Below the pieces are notes generated by a model, which was not told the origin of the DNA, did no database searches, and saw only the letters and a program-made list of their open reading frames with translations. From the NCBI RefSeq assembly GCF_030348945.1, contig NZ_JAUCEN010000002.1, positions 2,108,001 to 2,172,000 of the forward strand: DNA of 64,000 nucleotides, written 5' to 3'. The translations under genes and the position numbers were made by a program. This document shows positions 15,712 to 25,065 of the stretch, piece after piece (positions within the stretch are counted from its first letter, which is position 1; each line of letters opens with the position of its first letter). Origin of the DNA: Peribacillus sp. ACCC06369. GTDB lineage: Bacteria > Bacillota > Bacilli > Bacillales > DSM-1321.

Positions 15712-17838
15712 ATGGTACGCTTAGGTGTCGATGTTGGAGGAACATTTACTGATTTGATTTTAATTCATGAGGAGACCGATCAATCTTGGATTCATAAGGT
15801 ACCTTCAACACCCTCAGATCCGTCGGTAGCTATTATTAATGGTGTCACTGAAATATGTGTATTGGCAGGTATTGAACCGTCTAAGATTGATCAATTTTTC
15901 CATGGTACTACAGTTGCAACCAATATTGTATTAGAACATAACGGTGCAAATGTTGGAATGATCACGACTGAAGGGTTTAGAGATATCTTGCACATAGCAC
16001 GTCATAAACGCCCATACAACTTTTCTTTATATCAAGATTTACCCTGGCAAAAATTTCCACTCATTAAGCGTCGTAATCGTTTAGTTGTGCCTGAAAGGGT
16101 TTCAGCAACTGGTGAAGTATTGACTCCATTAGATGAAGAAGCAACTCGTCAACAAGTACGAAAACTGAAAGAAGCAAAAGTTGATGCTATCGCCGTTTGC
16201 TTTTTATATTCATTTAAAAACCCAAATCATGAAAACCGCGTAAAGGAAATTATTCAAGAAGAGTTTCCGGAAGCCTATCTATCTATTAGTAACGAAATCT
16301 TACCCCAATATCGTGAGTATGAGCGCTTTAGTACAGTTGCTCTGAATGCCTTTATCGGACCTAAAACTAGTCGATATATTAAACGTTTAGAAGATGTATT
16401 AAAAAAGATGGGTATAAAAACGAGTGTAAACTTAATGCAATCTAATGGTGGTATTGCTACTGCTCAGGTGGCGGCCGAAAAGCCAATTAGCTTACTTTTA
16501 TCCGGACCTGTTGGTGGGCTAATCGGAGGAATTAAAGCAGCTAAGAACGCAAAATTTGAAGATATTATTACCCTTGATATTGGTGGAACATCAGCTGACA
16601 TTGGTGTTGCACCAAACGGGAAAATGAGAATGCGTCATTTATTAGATACTCGTATTGGTCAATATAATGCAATGGTTCCAATGGTGGACATTGATACGAT
16701 TGGTGCAGGTGGAGGTTCGATTGCTTTTGTCGATGAAGGGGGAATTTTTCGCGTAGGACCTCAAAGTGCAGGTGCTGATCCTGGTCCAGCTTGTTATAAC
16801 CGTGGTGGAACAGTTCCAACTTCTACAGATGCAAATGTTCTATTGGGGCGTATTCATCCGCAAAGTCGTTTAGCAGGTTCAATGCAAATTAGACCAGAGC
16901 TTTCTGAAAAGGCATTTGATGGGCATATAGCTTCCAAGTTAAATATGACCCCTTTAGAAGCTGCAGCGGGTGCGCTAAAAATCATGACGCATAACATGGT
17001 AAACGCCATAGAAATGAATAGTGTACGGAAGGGCTATGATCCTCGCGACTTTACATTGGTTGCAGCTGGCGGTGCAGGTCCTTTATTCGCTTGTGATATT
17101 GCTGAGGAATTAAATATTCCGTATGTTGTTGTTCCACCGTATCCGGGAATTACAGCTGCAATGGGACTTCTATCCACAGATATAGCTTATGAAAAAGTTC
17201 ATACACTATGGGGAAGCTTAACAAATCCTGATGTGCCAGCTATTCGTGATGTGATTGAAAAACTTGAAAATGAATCATTATTAACGCTAAAAGAGGACGG
17301 CCTCTCAAATGAACAAATTTTCCTACGCCGAGTATGTGATTGCCGCTATACTGGTCAAGGTTACGAGCTTCGTGTTGATGCACCAGAAGGCGAAATCAAT
17401 GAAGTGTGGGTAAAAGAAGTCATTGAACGCTTTCACCAAGTACATGAACGGGAGTATGCTAGTCAATTTCCAGAACAAGAAGTCGTCGCAATTAATGTTC
17501 GTGTTATTGGTACCGGTCTTGTTCAGTCAAATAAAGAACAATTATTCGTAGATCAAGGAAAGGAAAATTTCACTGTAAACAATTACCCTTCTTATCCAGT
17601 TTATTTCTGGATAAAAGATCAGCTTCAAAAGCAGGATACAAAATTTATTAATCGTGAGGATGTACCGGTAGGAACAAAACTTGTAGGACCTGTTGTAATT
17701 CAACAGAAGGATAGCACTACTCTTTTACCTCCAAACTGTACCGCTACCTTTGATAATTACGGAAACATAGTGATTGATATGAAAGCAAAACTTTCTACAA
17801 AAGATTCTAAAGATGTATTAGCAACGGTAACCAAATAA
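15712..17838 (+). CDS. hyuA: Hydantoinase/oxoprolinase family subunit A (HyuA)
   Basis: A 708-residue ATP-dependent amidohydrolase subunit. The N-terminus GVDVGGTFTDLI is the actin-like ATPase phosphate motif, repeated as TLDIGGTSADIG near residue 290; the stretch around 320-380 with IGAGGGSIA and GPQSAGADPGPACY is typical of HyuA/HydA and oxoprolinase A. These proteins cleave cyclic amides (5-oxoproline, N-methylhydantoin) or carboxylate ketones using ATP, together with subunit B. AAGGAGG sits 7 nt before ATG 15712. It is first in the operon behind the sigma-54 promoter. Length and motif order are normal; the ring substrate cannot be read from the sequence. Confidence 0.9.
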   Translation: MVRLGVDVGGTFTDLILIHEETDQSWIHKVPSTPSDPSVAIINGVTEICVLAGIEPSKIDQFFHGTTVATNIVLEHNGANVGMITTEGFRDILHIARHKRPYNFSLYQDLPWQKFPLIKRRNRLVVPERVSATGEVLTPLDEEATRQQVRKLKEAKVDAIAVCFLYSFKNPNHENRVKEIIQEEFPEAYLSISNEILPQYREYERFSTVALNAFIGPKTSRYIKRLEDVLKKMGIKTSVNLMQSNGGIATAQVAAEKPISLLLSGPVGGLIGGIKAAKNAKFEDIITLDIGGTSADIGVAPNGKMRMRHLLDTRIGQYNAMVPMVDIDTIGAGGGSIAFVDEGGIFRVGPQSAGADPGPACYNRGGTVPTSTDANVLLGRIHPQSRLAGSMQIRPELSEKAFDGHIASKLNMTPLEAAAGALKIMTHNMVNAIEMNSVRKGYDPRDFTLVAAGGAGPLFACDIAEELNIPYVVVPPYPGITAAMGLLSTDIAYEKVHTLWGSLTNPDVPAIRDVIEKLENESLLTLKEDGLSNEQIFLRRVCDCRYTGQGYELRVDAPEGEINEVWVKEVIERFHQVHEREYASQFPEQEVVAINVRVIGTGLVQSNKEQLFVDQGKENFTVNNYPSYPVYFWIKDQLQKQDTKFINREDVPVGTKLVGPVVIQQKDSTTLLPPNCTATFDNYGNIVIDMKAKLSTKDSKDVLATVTK

Positions 17839-17919
17839 AAGTAGATTTCAATGTCTACATTTCAACACTGGAAATTTTTTTTACCTAATACAACACTTTA
17901 AAAAAGAAAGGAGATTTAC

Positions 17920-19695
17920 ATGACTGATAAAAATGCATATGAAAATATTGATCCCGTTACACTTGGGGTTATTGCTGGATCATTTAATTCAATCGCCAAA
18001 GAAATGGCACTAGTACTCTACCGGATGGCTTATTCCAGTATTATTCGTGAGTCTGAAGATCTCGGTGCTGGATTGTTTGATATAGATGGTAATGAGATAT
18101 GTGAGAGTGATTCCACTCCTATGCATATTGGTTCTCTGCCAGGATATATTGATGGGGTACGTCACTTTTTAGGGGATAATATTAACGATGGAGATATAAT
18201 TTTGCATAATAACCCTTATTATGGGGCTTCACATACTCCAGATCTAGCAATAATAATTCCAATTTATTATGAGGGTAAGCTTGTTGCATTTGCAGCTAAT
18301 ACAGGACATGTTCTTGATACTGGTGGTATGTCCCCAGGTTTGATGGTGGATGTCGTCGATGTTTATGCCGAAGGAAAGCATTATAACGCTATTAAATTAT
18401 ATAATAAAGGAGAAAAAAACGAGGAAATCTGGCGTCATATTTTTGAAAATGTACGTACACCAAAGGAAAATAAAGGTGACGTTGAGGCAATGATCGCATC
18501 GGCTAGGCTAGGTAAACGGCGCTACCTCGAGCTGATTGAACGATATGGTTTACAAACCGTGTTGGCAGCTCAAAAACGGTGGATGAATTATTCTGAAGAA
18601 ATGATTAGAAAAGAAATTGCAAAGATTCCAGATGGTATGTACAAAGCCCCTACAGGTTGGCTTGATGATGATGGCAGAAATTATGGTGATCGCTTACGAA
18701 TTGAAACTAGCATAAAAGTTAATGGAAGTGATTTAACCGTCGACTTATCAGGAAGTTCAGATCAAGTCGAAACCGCTTATAATGTCCCTTTCTCAGGTTC
18801 GACATTACCTGCGACTTATACAATTGTACGAGCAATCTTGCTGGATGAAGCTATTTCAGAAGTTTTTATTCCACAAAATAGCGGGATCTTCAAACCAATC
18901 AAAGTGGAAGCTCCAATTGGAAGTATATGGAACCCTAAATCTCCTGCAGCCTGTACAGCCCGCATTAATCAGGTGCAGCGATTGGCAGATCAAATCAACT
19001 TAGCCCTTTCTGGGGTCCTACCTGATAAGACTACTGCGGGTAACTCAGCACATGTTCACTTTAACTCATATGCTGGTATAAAAGAAGATTCAGGCGATTA
19101 TTGGGTATATATCGAAGTAAATGAAGGTTCCTATGGAGGACGCCATGGAAAGGATGGATTAGATAGTGTCGATAATCTCGTAGCAAATACTAGAAACAAT
19201 CCTATTGAAGAATTGGAAATGCGGCTCCCAATGAGATGTAACAGATATGAGCTCCGAGAAGAAGGTGCTTCAGCAGGAAAATGGCGTGGTGGAATTGGTA
19301 TTGTTAGAACGTGGGAGTTTTTAACTGATAGCTTGTTTACAGGGGAAGGCGATAGACATACAGACCCTCCGCGTGGTGTCTTTGGTGGCCAGGACGGATT
19401 AACCGGTTCCATGACATTGAATCCTAATACTGATGGTGAACAAAATCTTCATGCTAAACTAACAAACTATAAAATTCGAAAAGGTGATTTACTAGAAATT
19501 CGGACTCCTTGTGCAGGTGGTTATGGAAATCCAAATGAACGGGATCCTCAAATGGTTTTAGATGATATTCTTGATGATTTTATTTCTAAAGAAACAGTAA
19601 AAGAAGTTTATAAAGTCGTTATTCGTAATGATTTTACAATTGATGAAGAAGCAACGAAGCAATTAAGGAAAGGTTTGGAAGTATTAAATAGTTAA
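17920..19695 (+). CDS. hyuB: Hydantoinase/oxoprolinase family subunit B (HyuB)
   Basis: A 591-residue partner of HyuA. Typical HyuB segments are present: DPVTLGVIAGSFNSIAKEM at the N-terminus, HIGSLPGYIDGVRHF, NNPYYGASHTPDLAI, GHVLDTGGMSPG and the C-terminal GEGDRHTDPPRG and CAGGYGNP. AAAGAAAGGAG precedes ATG 17920. The 81-nt gap to hyuA and the shared direction indicate one transcript. Together the subunits would open a cyclic amide or imide; the amidase two genes downstream could hydrolyse the resulting carbamoyl or amide product. Confidence 0.9.
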   Translation: MTDKNAYENIDPVTLGVIAGSFNSIAKEMALVLYRMAYSSIIRESEDLGAGLFDIDGNEICESDSTPMHIGSLPGYIDGVRHFLGDNINDGDIILHNNPYYGASHTPDLAIIIPIYYEGKLVAFAANTGHVLDTGGMSPGLMVDVVDVYAEGKHYNAIKLYNKGEKNEEIWRHIFENVRTPKENKGDVEAMIASARLGKRRYLELIERYGLQTVLAAQKRWMNYSEEMIRKEIAKIPDGMYKAPTGWLDDDGRNYGDRLRIETSIKVNGSDLTVDLSGSSDQVETAYNVPFSGSTLPATYTIVRAILLDEAISEVFIPQNSGIFKPIKVEAPIGSIWNPKSPAACTARINQVQRLADQINLALSGVLPDKTTAGNSAHVHFNSYAGIKEDSGDYWVYIEVNEGSYGGRHGKDGLDSVDNLVANTRNNPIEELEMRLPMRCNRYELREEGASAGKWRGGIGIVRTWEFLTDSLFTGEGDRHTDPPRGVFGGQDGLTGSMTLNPNTDGEQNLHAKLTNYKIRKGDLLEIRTPCAGGYGNPNERDPQMVLDDILDDFISKETVKEVYKVVIRNDFTIDEEATKQLRKGLEVLNS

Positions 19696-19816
19696 AGATG
19701 TAATGTGATAAGTCGAGTTGGAGGGGGATTATCCCCCTACTACCGTTCTAGGAACAACCAAACTAACTTCTTGGGGTGACAGCATAACTAAAAAATGTTT
19801 TAAAAGGGGGTAGAAT

Positions 19817-21151
19817 ATGAAAAATTACCGCTACTTTATCATGGGGATGATTGTTTTTATGACCGTGATTAATTATGTTGACCGCGGGGCCCTTTCTTAT
19901 GCTCAGCAGGAAATGATTAAAGAATTTGGTTTTGATGCCATTTCATGGGGAGCGGTACTTGGTTTTTTTGGTTATGGCTATCTGTTTGGTTCTTTTTTCG
20001 GCGGTTTGTTAGCTGATCTCAAAGGACCCAAGTTTGTATGGATAGTTGCAGGAACAGCATGGTCGATTTTTGAATTGGCCACTGCCTTTGCAGGCGAAAT
20101 TGGTATGATGCTTTTTGGGGGTTCGGCTTTAGCAGGGTTCGCTGTATTTCGTATATTATTCGGTTTGGCAGAGGGACCGACATTTTCTACGATTAATCGA
20201 ACAAATGCCAATTGGGCAGCAACGAAAGAGCGAGGTTTTTCAGCATCTTTGGGGCTATTGGGAAGCCCTTTGGGTGCATTGTTGACAGCACCAATAGCTG
20301 TTGGTTTATTATCCATCACAAATTGGAGGATGATGTTTATCATTCTGGGTGCAATAGGACTTCTTTGGGTTATAACCTGGTCAAAAGTTTTTACAAACCT
20401 ACCGGAAGATAATCCAAGGGTTTCCAAAGAAGAATTGGCTCTTATCCGCTCAAAAGCAGACCTTCTTCCTAATGAAAAATTGGTAGAGGGGGGTTCTTCT
20501 AGCACAAAAAAATGGTACCACTTTTTCAAAAATCCAACCTTAGTCTTTAATGCGTTTGGCTATTTTGCTTTACAATACATTACCTTCCTTCTTTTAACAT
20601 GGACTCCTAAATATCTTCAGGATGTTTATGACTTTGAACTTTCTTCACTCTGGTATTTAGGGATGATCCCTTGGGTCGGTGCCTGTTTTACCGTAATCTT
20701 AGGAGGAAAGCTTTCAGATTACTTGAGAAGAAAAACAGGAAATTTACGAATTGCCCGTTCTGGTTTGGCGGTCGTTTCGCTATTCCTAACTGCTGTTTGC
20801 TTCCTGTTAATACCAACGGCCGACAGCATCGTCGGTGTAATGTTTTGGATGAGCATTGGTAATGCTTTCAATTTTTTACCTAATTCGGTTTATTGGTCTG
20901 TCATTCTTGATACTGAACCAAACCTCGCTGGTACATTTGGGGGAATCTCACACTTCATTTGTAATCTAGCTACCATTATTGCTCCTACATTAACAGGTTT
21001 TTTGGTTATCAAATATGGTTATCCTTCGATGTTTACCGCAGCTGTTGTTGCAACACTTATCGGAATGGTCGCTATGATGTTCGTAAAGCCAGGGAACTCA
21101 GTTATTAATAACAAGCAGAAAGGGGATATCGCTAGTGGAAGCAACTTATAA
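19817..21151 (+). CDS. MFS transporter, anion:cation symporter (ACS) type
   Basis: A 444-residue carrier with 12 predicted segments. The N-terminal segment (FMTVINYVDRGALSYA) and the motif GYLFGSFFGGLLADLKGPKFV are characteristic of ACS-family carriers for hexuronates, glucarate, pantothenate and other organic anions. GGGGG precedes ATG 19817. The gene overlaps the downstream amidase by 17 nt, showing that it belongs to the hyu operon and probably imports its substrate. The substrate itself is unknown. Confidence 0.85.
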   Translation: MKNYRYFIMGMIVFMTVINYVDRGALSYAQQEMIKEFGFDAISWGAVLGFFGYGYLFGSFFGGLLADLKGPKFVWIVAGTAWSIFELATAFAGEIGMMLFGGSALAGFAVFRILFGLAEGPTFSTINRTNANWAATKERGFSASLGLLGSPLGALLTAPIAVGLLSITNWRMMFIILGAIGLLWVITWSKVFTNLPEDNPRVSKEELALIRSKADLLPNEKLVEGGSSSTKKWYHFFKNPTLVFNAFGYFALQYITFLLLTWTPKYLQDVYDFELSSLWYLGMIPWVGACFTVILGGKLSDYLRRKTGNLRIARSGLAVVSLFLTAVCFLLIPTADSIVGVMFWMSIGNAFNFLPNSVYWSVILDTEPNLAGTFGGISHFICNLATIIAPTLTGFLVIKYGYPSMFTAAVVATLIGMVAMMFVKPGNSVINNKQKGDIASGSNL

Positions 21152-22556
21152 AGATGAGATACTCCAATGGGACTTATTCAAATTGTCCAATGCAATCTAC
21201 AACAAACAAATCTCGCCAGTTGAAGTAACGGGGCACATCATCGAACGAATTTCTCAAGTTAATCCAAAAATAAATGCCTATATTACTGTATTAGAAGATC
21301 AAGCGATAAAGGATGCGAAGCAAGCCGAGAAAGAAGTCACTATGGGGAATTGGAGAGGACCCCTTCACGGCATTCCAATAGGTGTGAAGGATATGATATA
21401 TACTAAAAACATTAAAACAACGATGGGTTCGGAATTGTTTAAGAATTTTTTACCGGATTACAATGCCACAGTTGTTGAAAAATTAAAGCGGGCTGGTGCC
21501 ATAATCATCGGAAAACAAAATACACATGAATTTGCCTATGGTCCTACTGGCGACCGTTCCTATTTTGGTCCTGTAAGAAATCCATATGATTTGTCAAAAA
21601 TGACGGGTGGTTCTAGCAGTGGATCTGCTGCAGCTGTTGCGTCAGCATTATGTTACGGAGCTTTGGGTACTGATACAGGCGGATCGGTAAGAATCCCCTC
21701 TTCAATATGCGGGATTGTTGGGATGAAACCAACTTTTGGACGGGTTAGCAAATACGGGTTATATCCGACTAGCTGGACGCTGGATCATATAGGGCCAATG
21801 ACAAGATGTGTAAAAGACAACGCGATTCTCTTAAACGTGTTGTCAGAGTATGATAGCCAAGATTATTATTCTATCAAAACAACAAAGGAAGACTTCACTA
21901 GGCTATTAAATAAAGGAATAAAAGGAAGTGTAATCGGCATTCCTTCATCCTTCTTTTTTGAGAGAGTCGAATCAGAAGTAAAGAATCAGGTCTTCCAAGC
22001 GATTGAAGTTTTTAAAAGCCTCGGTGCAGAAGTTCGTCCAGTGAATATACCTCAGATACAGAAAATATCTTTGGCACATCAAATGATAGTTAAATGTGAG
22101 GCATATACCATTCATGAATCACCGCTTGACAACTCCCCGGAGTTGTATGACACGGAAGTAAAAGAACGATTATTAAGCGGCTCAATACCAAAAGCATTGG
22201 AGTATGTTAAAGCCTTACAGATGAAACAGGTGGCTATTCATGAATTTAACCAGGTGCTTGAAAAGGTAGATGTCATATTATTTCCGACAGTATCCGTTTT
22301 GCCTCCCGATATCGAACAACGAGAAGTAACGATTGACGGCCATCCGGAACATGTCCGCTCCGCAATCAATCGTCTTAACGGTCCAACAAATTTAAACGGT
22401 TTTCCAAGTTTACAAATTCCTTGCGGCTTTTCATCGTCAGGCATACCAATTGGCCTTCAGTTAATCGGAAAACAGTTGGATGAAGCTAATCTGTATCGTT
22501 TCGCTCATTCATTTGAGCAAGAAGTCTCCCTCCCAACAGTAAAAATGAATATATAG
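21135..22556 (+). CDS. Amidase-signature hydrolase (GatA/AtzF-like)
   Basis: A 473-residue amidase. The Ser-cisSer-Lys triad is visible: Lys in GIPIGVKDMIYT near residue 83, and the two serines in MTGGSSSGSAAAVA and TDTGGSVRIPSS (about 155-190). GTG 21135 is chosen because AAAGGGGAT ends 7-8 nt before it, placing the start inside the MFS gene (17-nt overlap). It ends the hyu operon, just before a strong terminator. It could hydrolyse the open-chain amide or carbamoyl acid generated by HyuAB. A GatA role in tRNA amidation is unlikely, as gatC/gatB are absent. Confidence 0.88.
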   Translation: MEATYKDEILQWDLFKLSNAIYNKQISPVEVTGHIIERISQVNPKINAYITVLEDQAIKDAKQAEKEVTMGNWRGPLHGIPIGVKDMIYTKNIKTTMGSELFKNFLPDYNATVVEKLKRAGAIIIGKQNTHEFAYGPTGDRSYFGPVRNPYDLSKMTGGSSSGSAAAVASALCYGALGTDTGGSVRIPSSICGIVGMKPTFGRVSKYGLYPTSWTLDHIGPMTRCVKDNAILLNVLSEYDSQDYYSIKTTKEDFTRLLNKGIKGSVIGIPSSFFFERVESEVKNQVFQAIEVFKSLGAEVRPVNIPQIQKISLAHQMIVKCEAYTIHESPLDNSPELYDTEVKERLLSGSIPKALEYVKALQMKQVAIHEFNQVLEKVDVILFPTVSVLPPDIEQREVTIDGHPEHVRSAINRLNGPTNLNGFPSLQIPCGFSSSGIPIGLQLIGKQLDEANLYRFAHSFEQEVSLPTVKMNI

Positions 22557-22649
22557 GATAATTCGTGAGTCATTACTTAGATGTTCCCATTGAAACAGTT
22601 TACAACTCTATTACTGGTAGTTTAGAGCCCTTAGCTAAAGATAAAATGA

Positions 22650-22683
22650 GGTGTCGTCCGAAATCGGATGACGCCTTTTTAAT
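22650..22683 (+). terminator. Terminator of the hydantoinase operon
   Basis: GGTGTCGTCCG (22650-22660) and CGGATGACGCC (22665-22675) pair over 11 bp (two G-U pairs) with a 4-nt loop, followed by TTTTTAATT. The preceding bases 22566-22640 could encode a short peptide segment (VPIETVYNSITGSLEPL), perhaps a gene remnant. Confidence 0.8.
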
Positions 22684-22780
22684 TAGTAAAAGTTAGATAT
22701 TCAACATATTTTTTATAGTTATTGACTGATGAGCAAATCGTTTCAATCAATATTCAACTTAGAATGTATTTATAACTAAA

Positions 22781-22800
22781 AATTCACACTTGTGTGAATT
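22781..22800. promoter_or_regulatory. Perfect inverted repeat AATTCACAC-TT-GTGTGAATT
   Basis: Two perfect 9-bp arms separated by 2 bp lie 70 bp before the GntR gene at 22870. A dimeric regulator site is likely; which protein binds is unknown. Confidence 0.5.
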
Positions 22801-22831
22801 GATTAAATATTATATATTTAAAAGAGGAAAC

Positions 22832-22843
22832 ATTGTCGACAAT
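22832..22843. promoter_or_regulatory. 12-bp palindrome ATTGTCGACAAT, candidate GntR operator
   Basis: A perfect palindrome just before the ribosome-binding site of the GntR gene. TTGTCGACAA-type cores resemble known FCD-GntR operators, so autoregulation is inferred. Confidence 0.5.
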
Positions 22844-22869
22844 ATCGTAATACAATTTTCTTTTAGGGG

Positions 22870-23526
22870 GTGTCAGGGTTAGCAAACGTGAAAAAAACAA
22901 TAGCCTTAAAGATAGCAGAAGAAATTACTGCAAGAATTGGAAAGCGTATTTTAAATCCGGGTGAACATCTCATTGAGACTGCTATAGCTGATGAATTTCA
23001 AACTAGTCGAGCTCCTGTTCGAGAAGCTTTATTAATGTTAGAGCGTGACCGGCTAGTTCAACGTATCCCGCATCATGGTGTCGTAGTTAGACGGTTTACT
23101 AGAAACGATATTCATGAGCTATATGATGTTATTTACCGCCTTGAAGAAATTTCAATGGAAAAGGCGATTGCTAGGGTTAGTCAAGAAGATATAAAAAACC
23201 TAGAAGAAGTAGTTGATAAACAGATTCAGGCTGTAAAGGATCATAACATTGAGGAATACTATGATTTAAACGAACAATTTCATAACTTTATATTTTCCAT
23301 TGCTGGAAACACAGTATTGAGTGAAACGTATTCTTCACTTAGGCGGTCAGCTAAGCCTTTCAGGATGTTATCGATGGCTCAAGGAAGTAATCTGAGTTCA
23401 TCGTTAGACGAGCATAAAAAACAAGTTAAAGCTCTGGCAGGCAAAGATGTAAGTGAAGGGAAGCTTGCTATACATGAGCAAGAAATTCGTTCACTCCAAT
23501 CGTTAGACATACTATTTCCAGAATAG
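22870..23526 (+). CDS. GntR-family (FCD type) regulator
   Basis: A 218-residue regulator: winged helix with HLIETAIADEFQTSRAPVREALLMLERDRLV and HHGVVVRRFTRNDI, then an FCD domain (YDVIYRLEEISMEKAIARV; YDLNEQFHNFIFSIAGN with the His typical of the metal site). GTG 22870 has a G-rich run immediately before it; GTG 22888 (start VKKTIALKIAEEI) is an alternative with GTCAGGG at better spacing. It is followed after 12 nt by the DUF1185 gene and then a dehydrogenase, suggesting one operon controlled by its own product through the two palindromes upstream. Confidence 0.87.
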   Translation: MSGLANVKKTIALKIAEEITARIGKRILNPGEHLIETAIADEFQTSRAPVREALLMLERDRLVQRIPHHGVVVRRFTRNDIHELYDVIYRLEEISMEKAIARVSQEDIKNLEEVVDKQIQAVKDHNIEEYYDLNEQFHNFIFSIAGNTVLSETYSSLRRSAKPFRMLSMAQGSNLSSSLDEHKKQVKALAGKDVSEGKLAIHEQEIRSLQSLDILFPE

Positions 23527-23538
23527 AGAGGAGTATTC

Positions 23539-24126
23539 ATGATGGAGATCAGAAAATTGTATACAGTGTTAGAGGAAACATTTATTGAGGGTTATAAGAA
23601 AGTTGAGATACCTGTAAGGGTTGCTGTTGTGGCGGCAGTTATTAGAAATCCATATGCAGGTAAATATGTAGAGGATCTTCAGCCTTTAATCGATACTTAT
23701 TCTGCTAATTTAGGGCAACTATTACCTACAAAGGCACTTGAGGCACTGGGGATAACAGGCGAAGAATGTGAGGCTTATGGAAAGGCCGCACTCGTTGGGA
23801 TTGATGGAGAAATTGAACATGGTTCCGCAATTATCCACACGATGATATTTGGCAACGAAATCCGAAAAATCTGTGGCGATGCGAAGACATTGTTGCCTTC
23901 AGCTGAAAAAAGGGGTACTGCAGGTGCGTCTATCGATTTAGCGATCAAACACAAAATGGATCCAAAGGTCCGCTCTCATCATATGAGTTTTGAATTTAGA
24001 ATTCCTGATGCACCTAGAGCAGATGAAATTCTTGTTGCTGTAGCCGTTACTTCTAGCGGCAGAGCACACCCAAGAATTGGATCCCTGCATTCAGAATTAG
24101 CGGCACAAGGTGAAGACCAGGATTAA
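23539..24126 (+). CDS. DUF1185 (amino-acid-synthesis family) protein
   Basis: A 195-residue protein that I recognise as the DUF1185 'amino acid synthesis' family from its conserved segments: VRVAVVAAVIRNPYAGKY near residue 25, GKAALVGIDGEIEHGSAIIHT near 90, SAEKRGTAGASIDLAIKHK near 135 and the C-terminal SSGRAHPRIG. No biochemical role is established that I can cite. Members are found beside hydantoinase and amide-degradation genes, as here. GAGAGGAG precedes ATG 23539. It is encoded between the GntR and the dehydrogenase genes. A hydrolase or isomerase acting on a ring or keto acid is possible, but this is speculation. Confidence 0.8.
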   Translation: MMEIRKLYTVLEETFIEGYKKVEIPVRVAVVAAVIRNPYAGKYVEDLQPLIDTYSANLGQLLPTKALEALGITGEECEAYGKAALVGIDGEIEHGSAIIHTMIFGNEIRKICGDAKTLLPSAEKRGTAGASIDLAIKHKMDPKVRSHHMSFEFRIPDAPRADEILVAVAVTSSGRAHPRIGSLHSELAAQGEDQD

Positions 24127-24144
24127 TTGGAAGGAATGAATGCA

Positions 24145-25065
24145 ATGGTTAATATTGGCTTTATCGGGATCGGGAAAATGGGTCGATTGATGTCAGAGAA
24201 TTTATTGAATAGTGGATACAAACTTTCTATTTATGATAAAAATTTAGATTCGATGAATCAATTAAAAGAAAAAGGGGCGATTATTGCGTCTTCCGTTCAC
24301 GAGATAGGTACAAGAAATGACATCATTTTCACTATGCTGCCAGATTCACATTCAGTAGAATCAGTATTGGATGGTGAACATGGTTTATTCCATTCTATGA
24401 AGCAAGGTGGAATGATTGTGGATATGAGCAGTTCTTATGTTTTTTCTACAAAACAACTGGCAAAGAGAGCATCTGCATTAAGATTAACGTTGGTAGACGC
24501 ACCAGTTTCCGGTGGTATAAAAGGTGCTAAAGAGGGGACTCTGACAATTATGGTCGGAGCAAATCAAGAAGATTTTTTGAAAGTGCTCCCCTATTTAAAA
24601 GCCGTGGGAAAAGTAATCAATCTGGTGGGAGATACAGGATCAGGTCATGCTCTGAAAGCTATCAATAACTTTCTTTCAGCAACTTCCCTATATGCCACAA
24701 GTGAAGCAATGATATTAGCTAAAAAGCTAGGAATTGATTTAGAAATTGCTTTAGATACCATAAATAAAAGCTCTGGTCAAAGTTTTTCGACACATTATAA
24801 ATACCCAGCGTTTATATTACCGCGTAGTTTTGATTCGGGTTTCTCACTTGATTTACTTCTAAAAGATGTAAAAATGGTATCTTCAATTGCAAAGGATACT
24901 AAAATACCAGTTTTGTTAGCTGCGATAGTTGAACAAATTTATGAAGCAGCAAGTAGAACAGGAGAAAAAAATCAGGATCATACGGAGGTTATTAAATTTT
25001 TGGAGAGAATTTCAAATTTCAGTTTACAAGAGGTTGATGAGTTGCAGCATAATAATCATACCTAA
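24145..25065 (+). CDS. 3-hydroxyisobutyrate dehydrogenase-family NAD(P) oxidoreductase
   Basis: A 306-residue beta-hydroxyacid dehydrogenase. It has the Rossmann motif IGFIGIGKMGRLM at the N-terminus, the substrate motif DAPVSGGIKGAKEGTL near 125, and the catalytic lysine in GHALKAINNFLSA near 175. Members oxidise or reduce 3-hydroxyisobutyrate, tartronate semialdehyde or similar. ATG 24145 (MVNIGFIG) lies 9 nt behind GGAAGGA; upstream TTG/ATG codons are within that site. It is the third gene of the GntR-DUF1185 operon; its hydroxy acid substrate is not identifiable from sequence. Confidence 0.88.
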   Translation: MVNIGFIGIGKMGRLMSENLLNSGYKLSIYDKNLDSMNQLKEKGAIIASSVHEIGTRNDIIFTMLPDSHSVESVLDGEHGLFHSMKQGGMIVDMSSSYVFSTKQLAKRASALRLTLVDAPVSGGIKGAKEGTLTIMVGANQEDFLKVLPYLKAVGKVINLVGDTGSGHALKAINNFLSATSLYATSEAMILAKKLGIDLEIALDTINKSSGQSFSTHYKYPAFILPRSFDSGFSLDLLLKDVKMVSSIAKDTKIPVLLAAIVEQIYEAASRTGEKNQDHTEVIKFLERISNFSLQEVDELQHNNHT

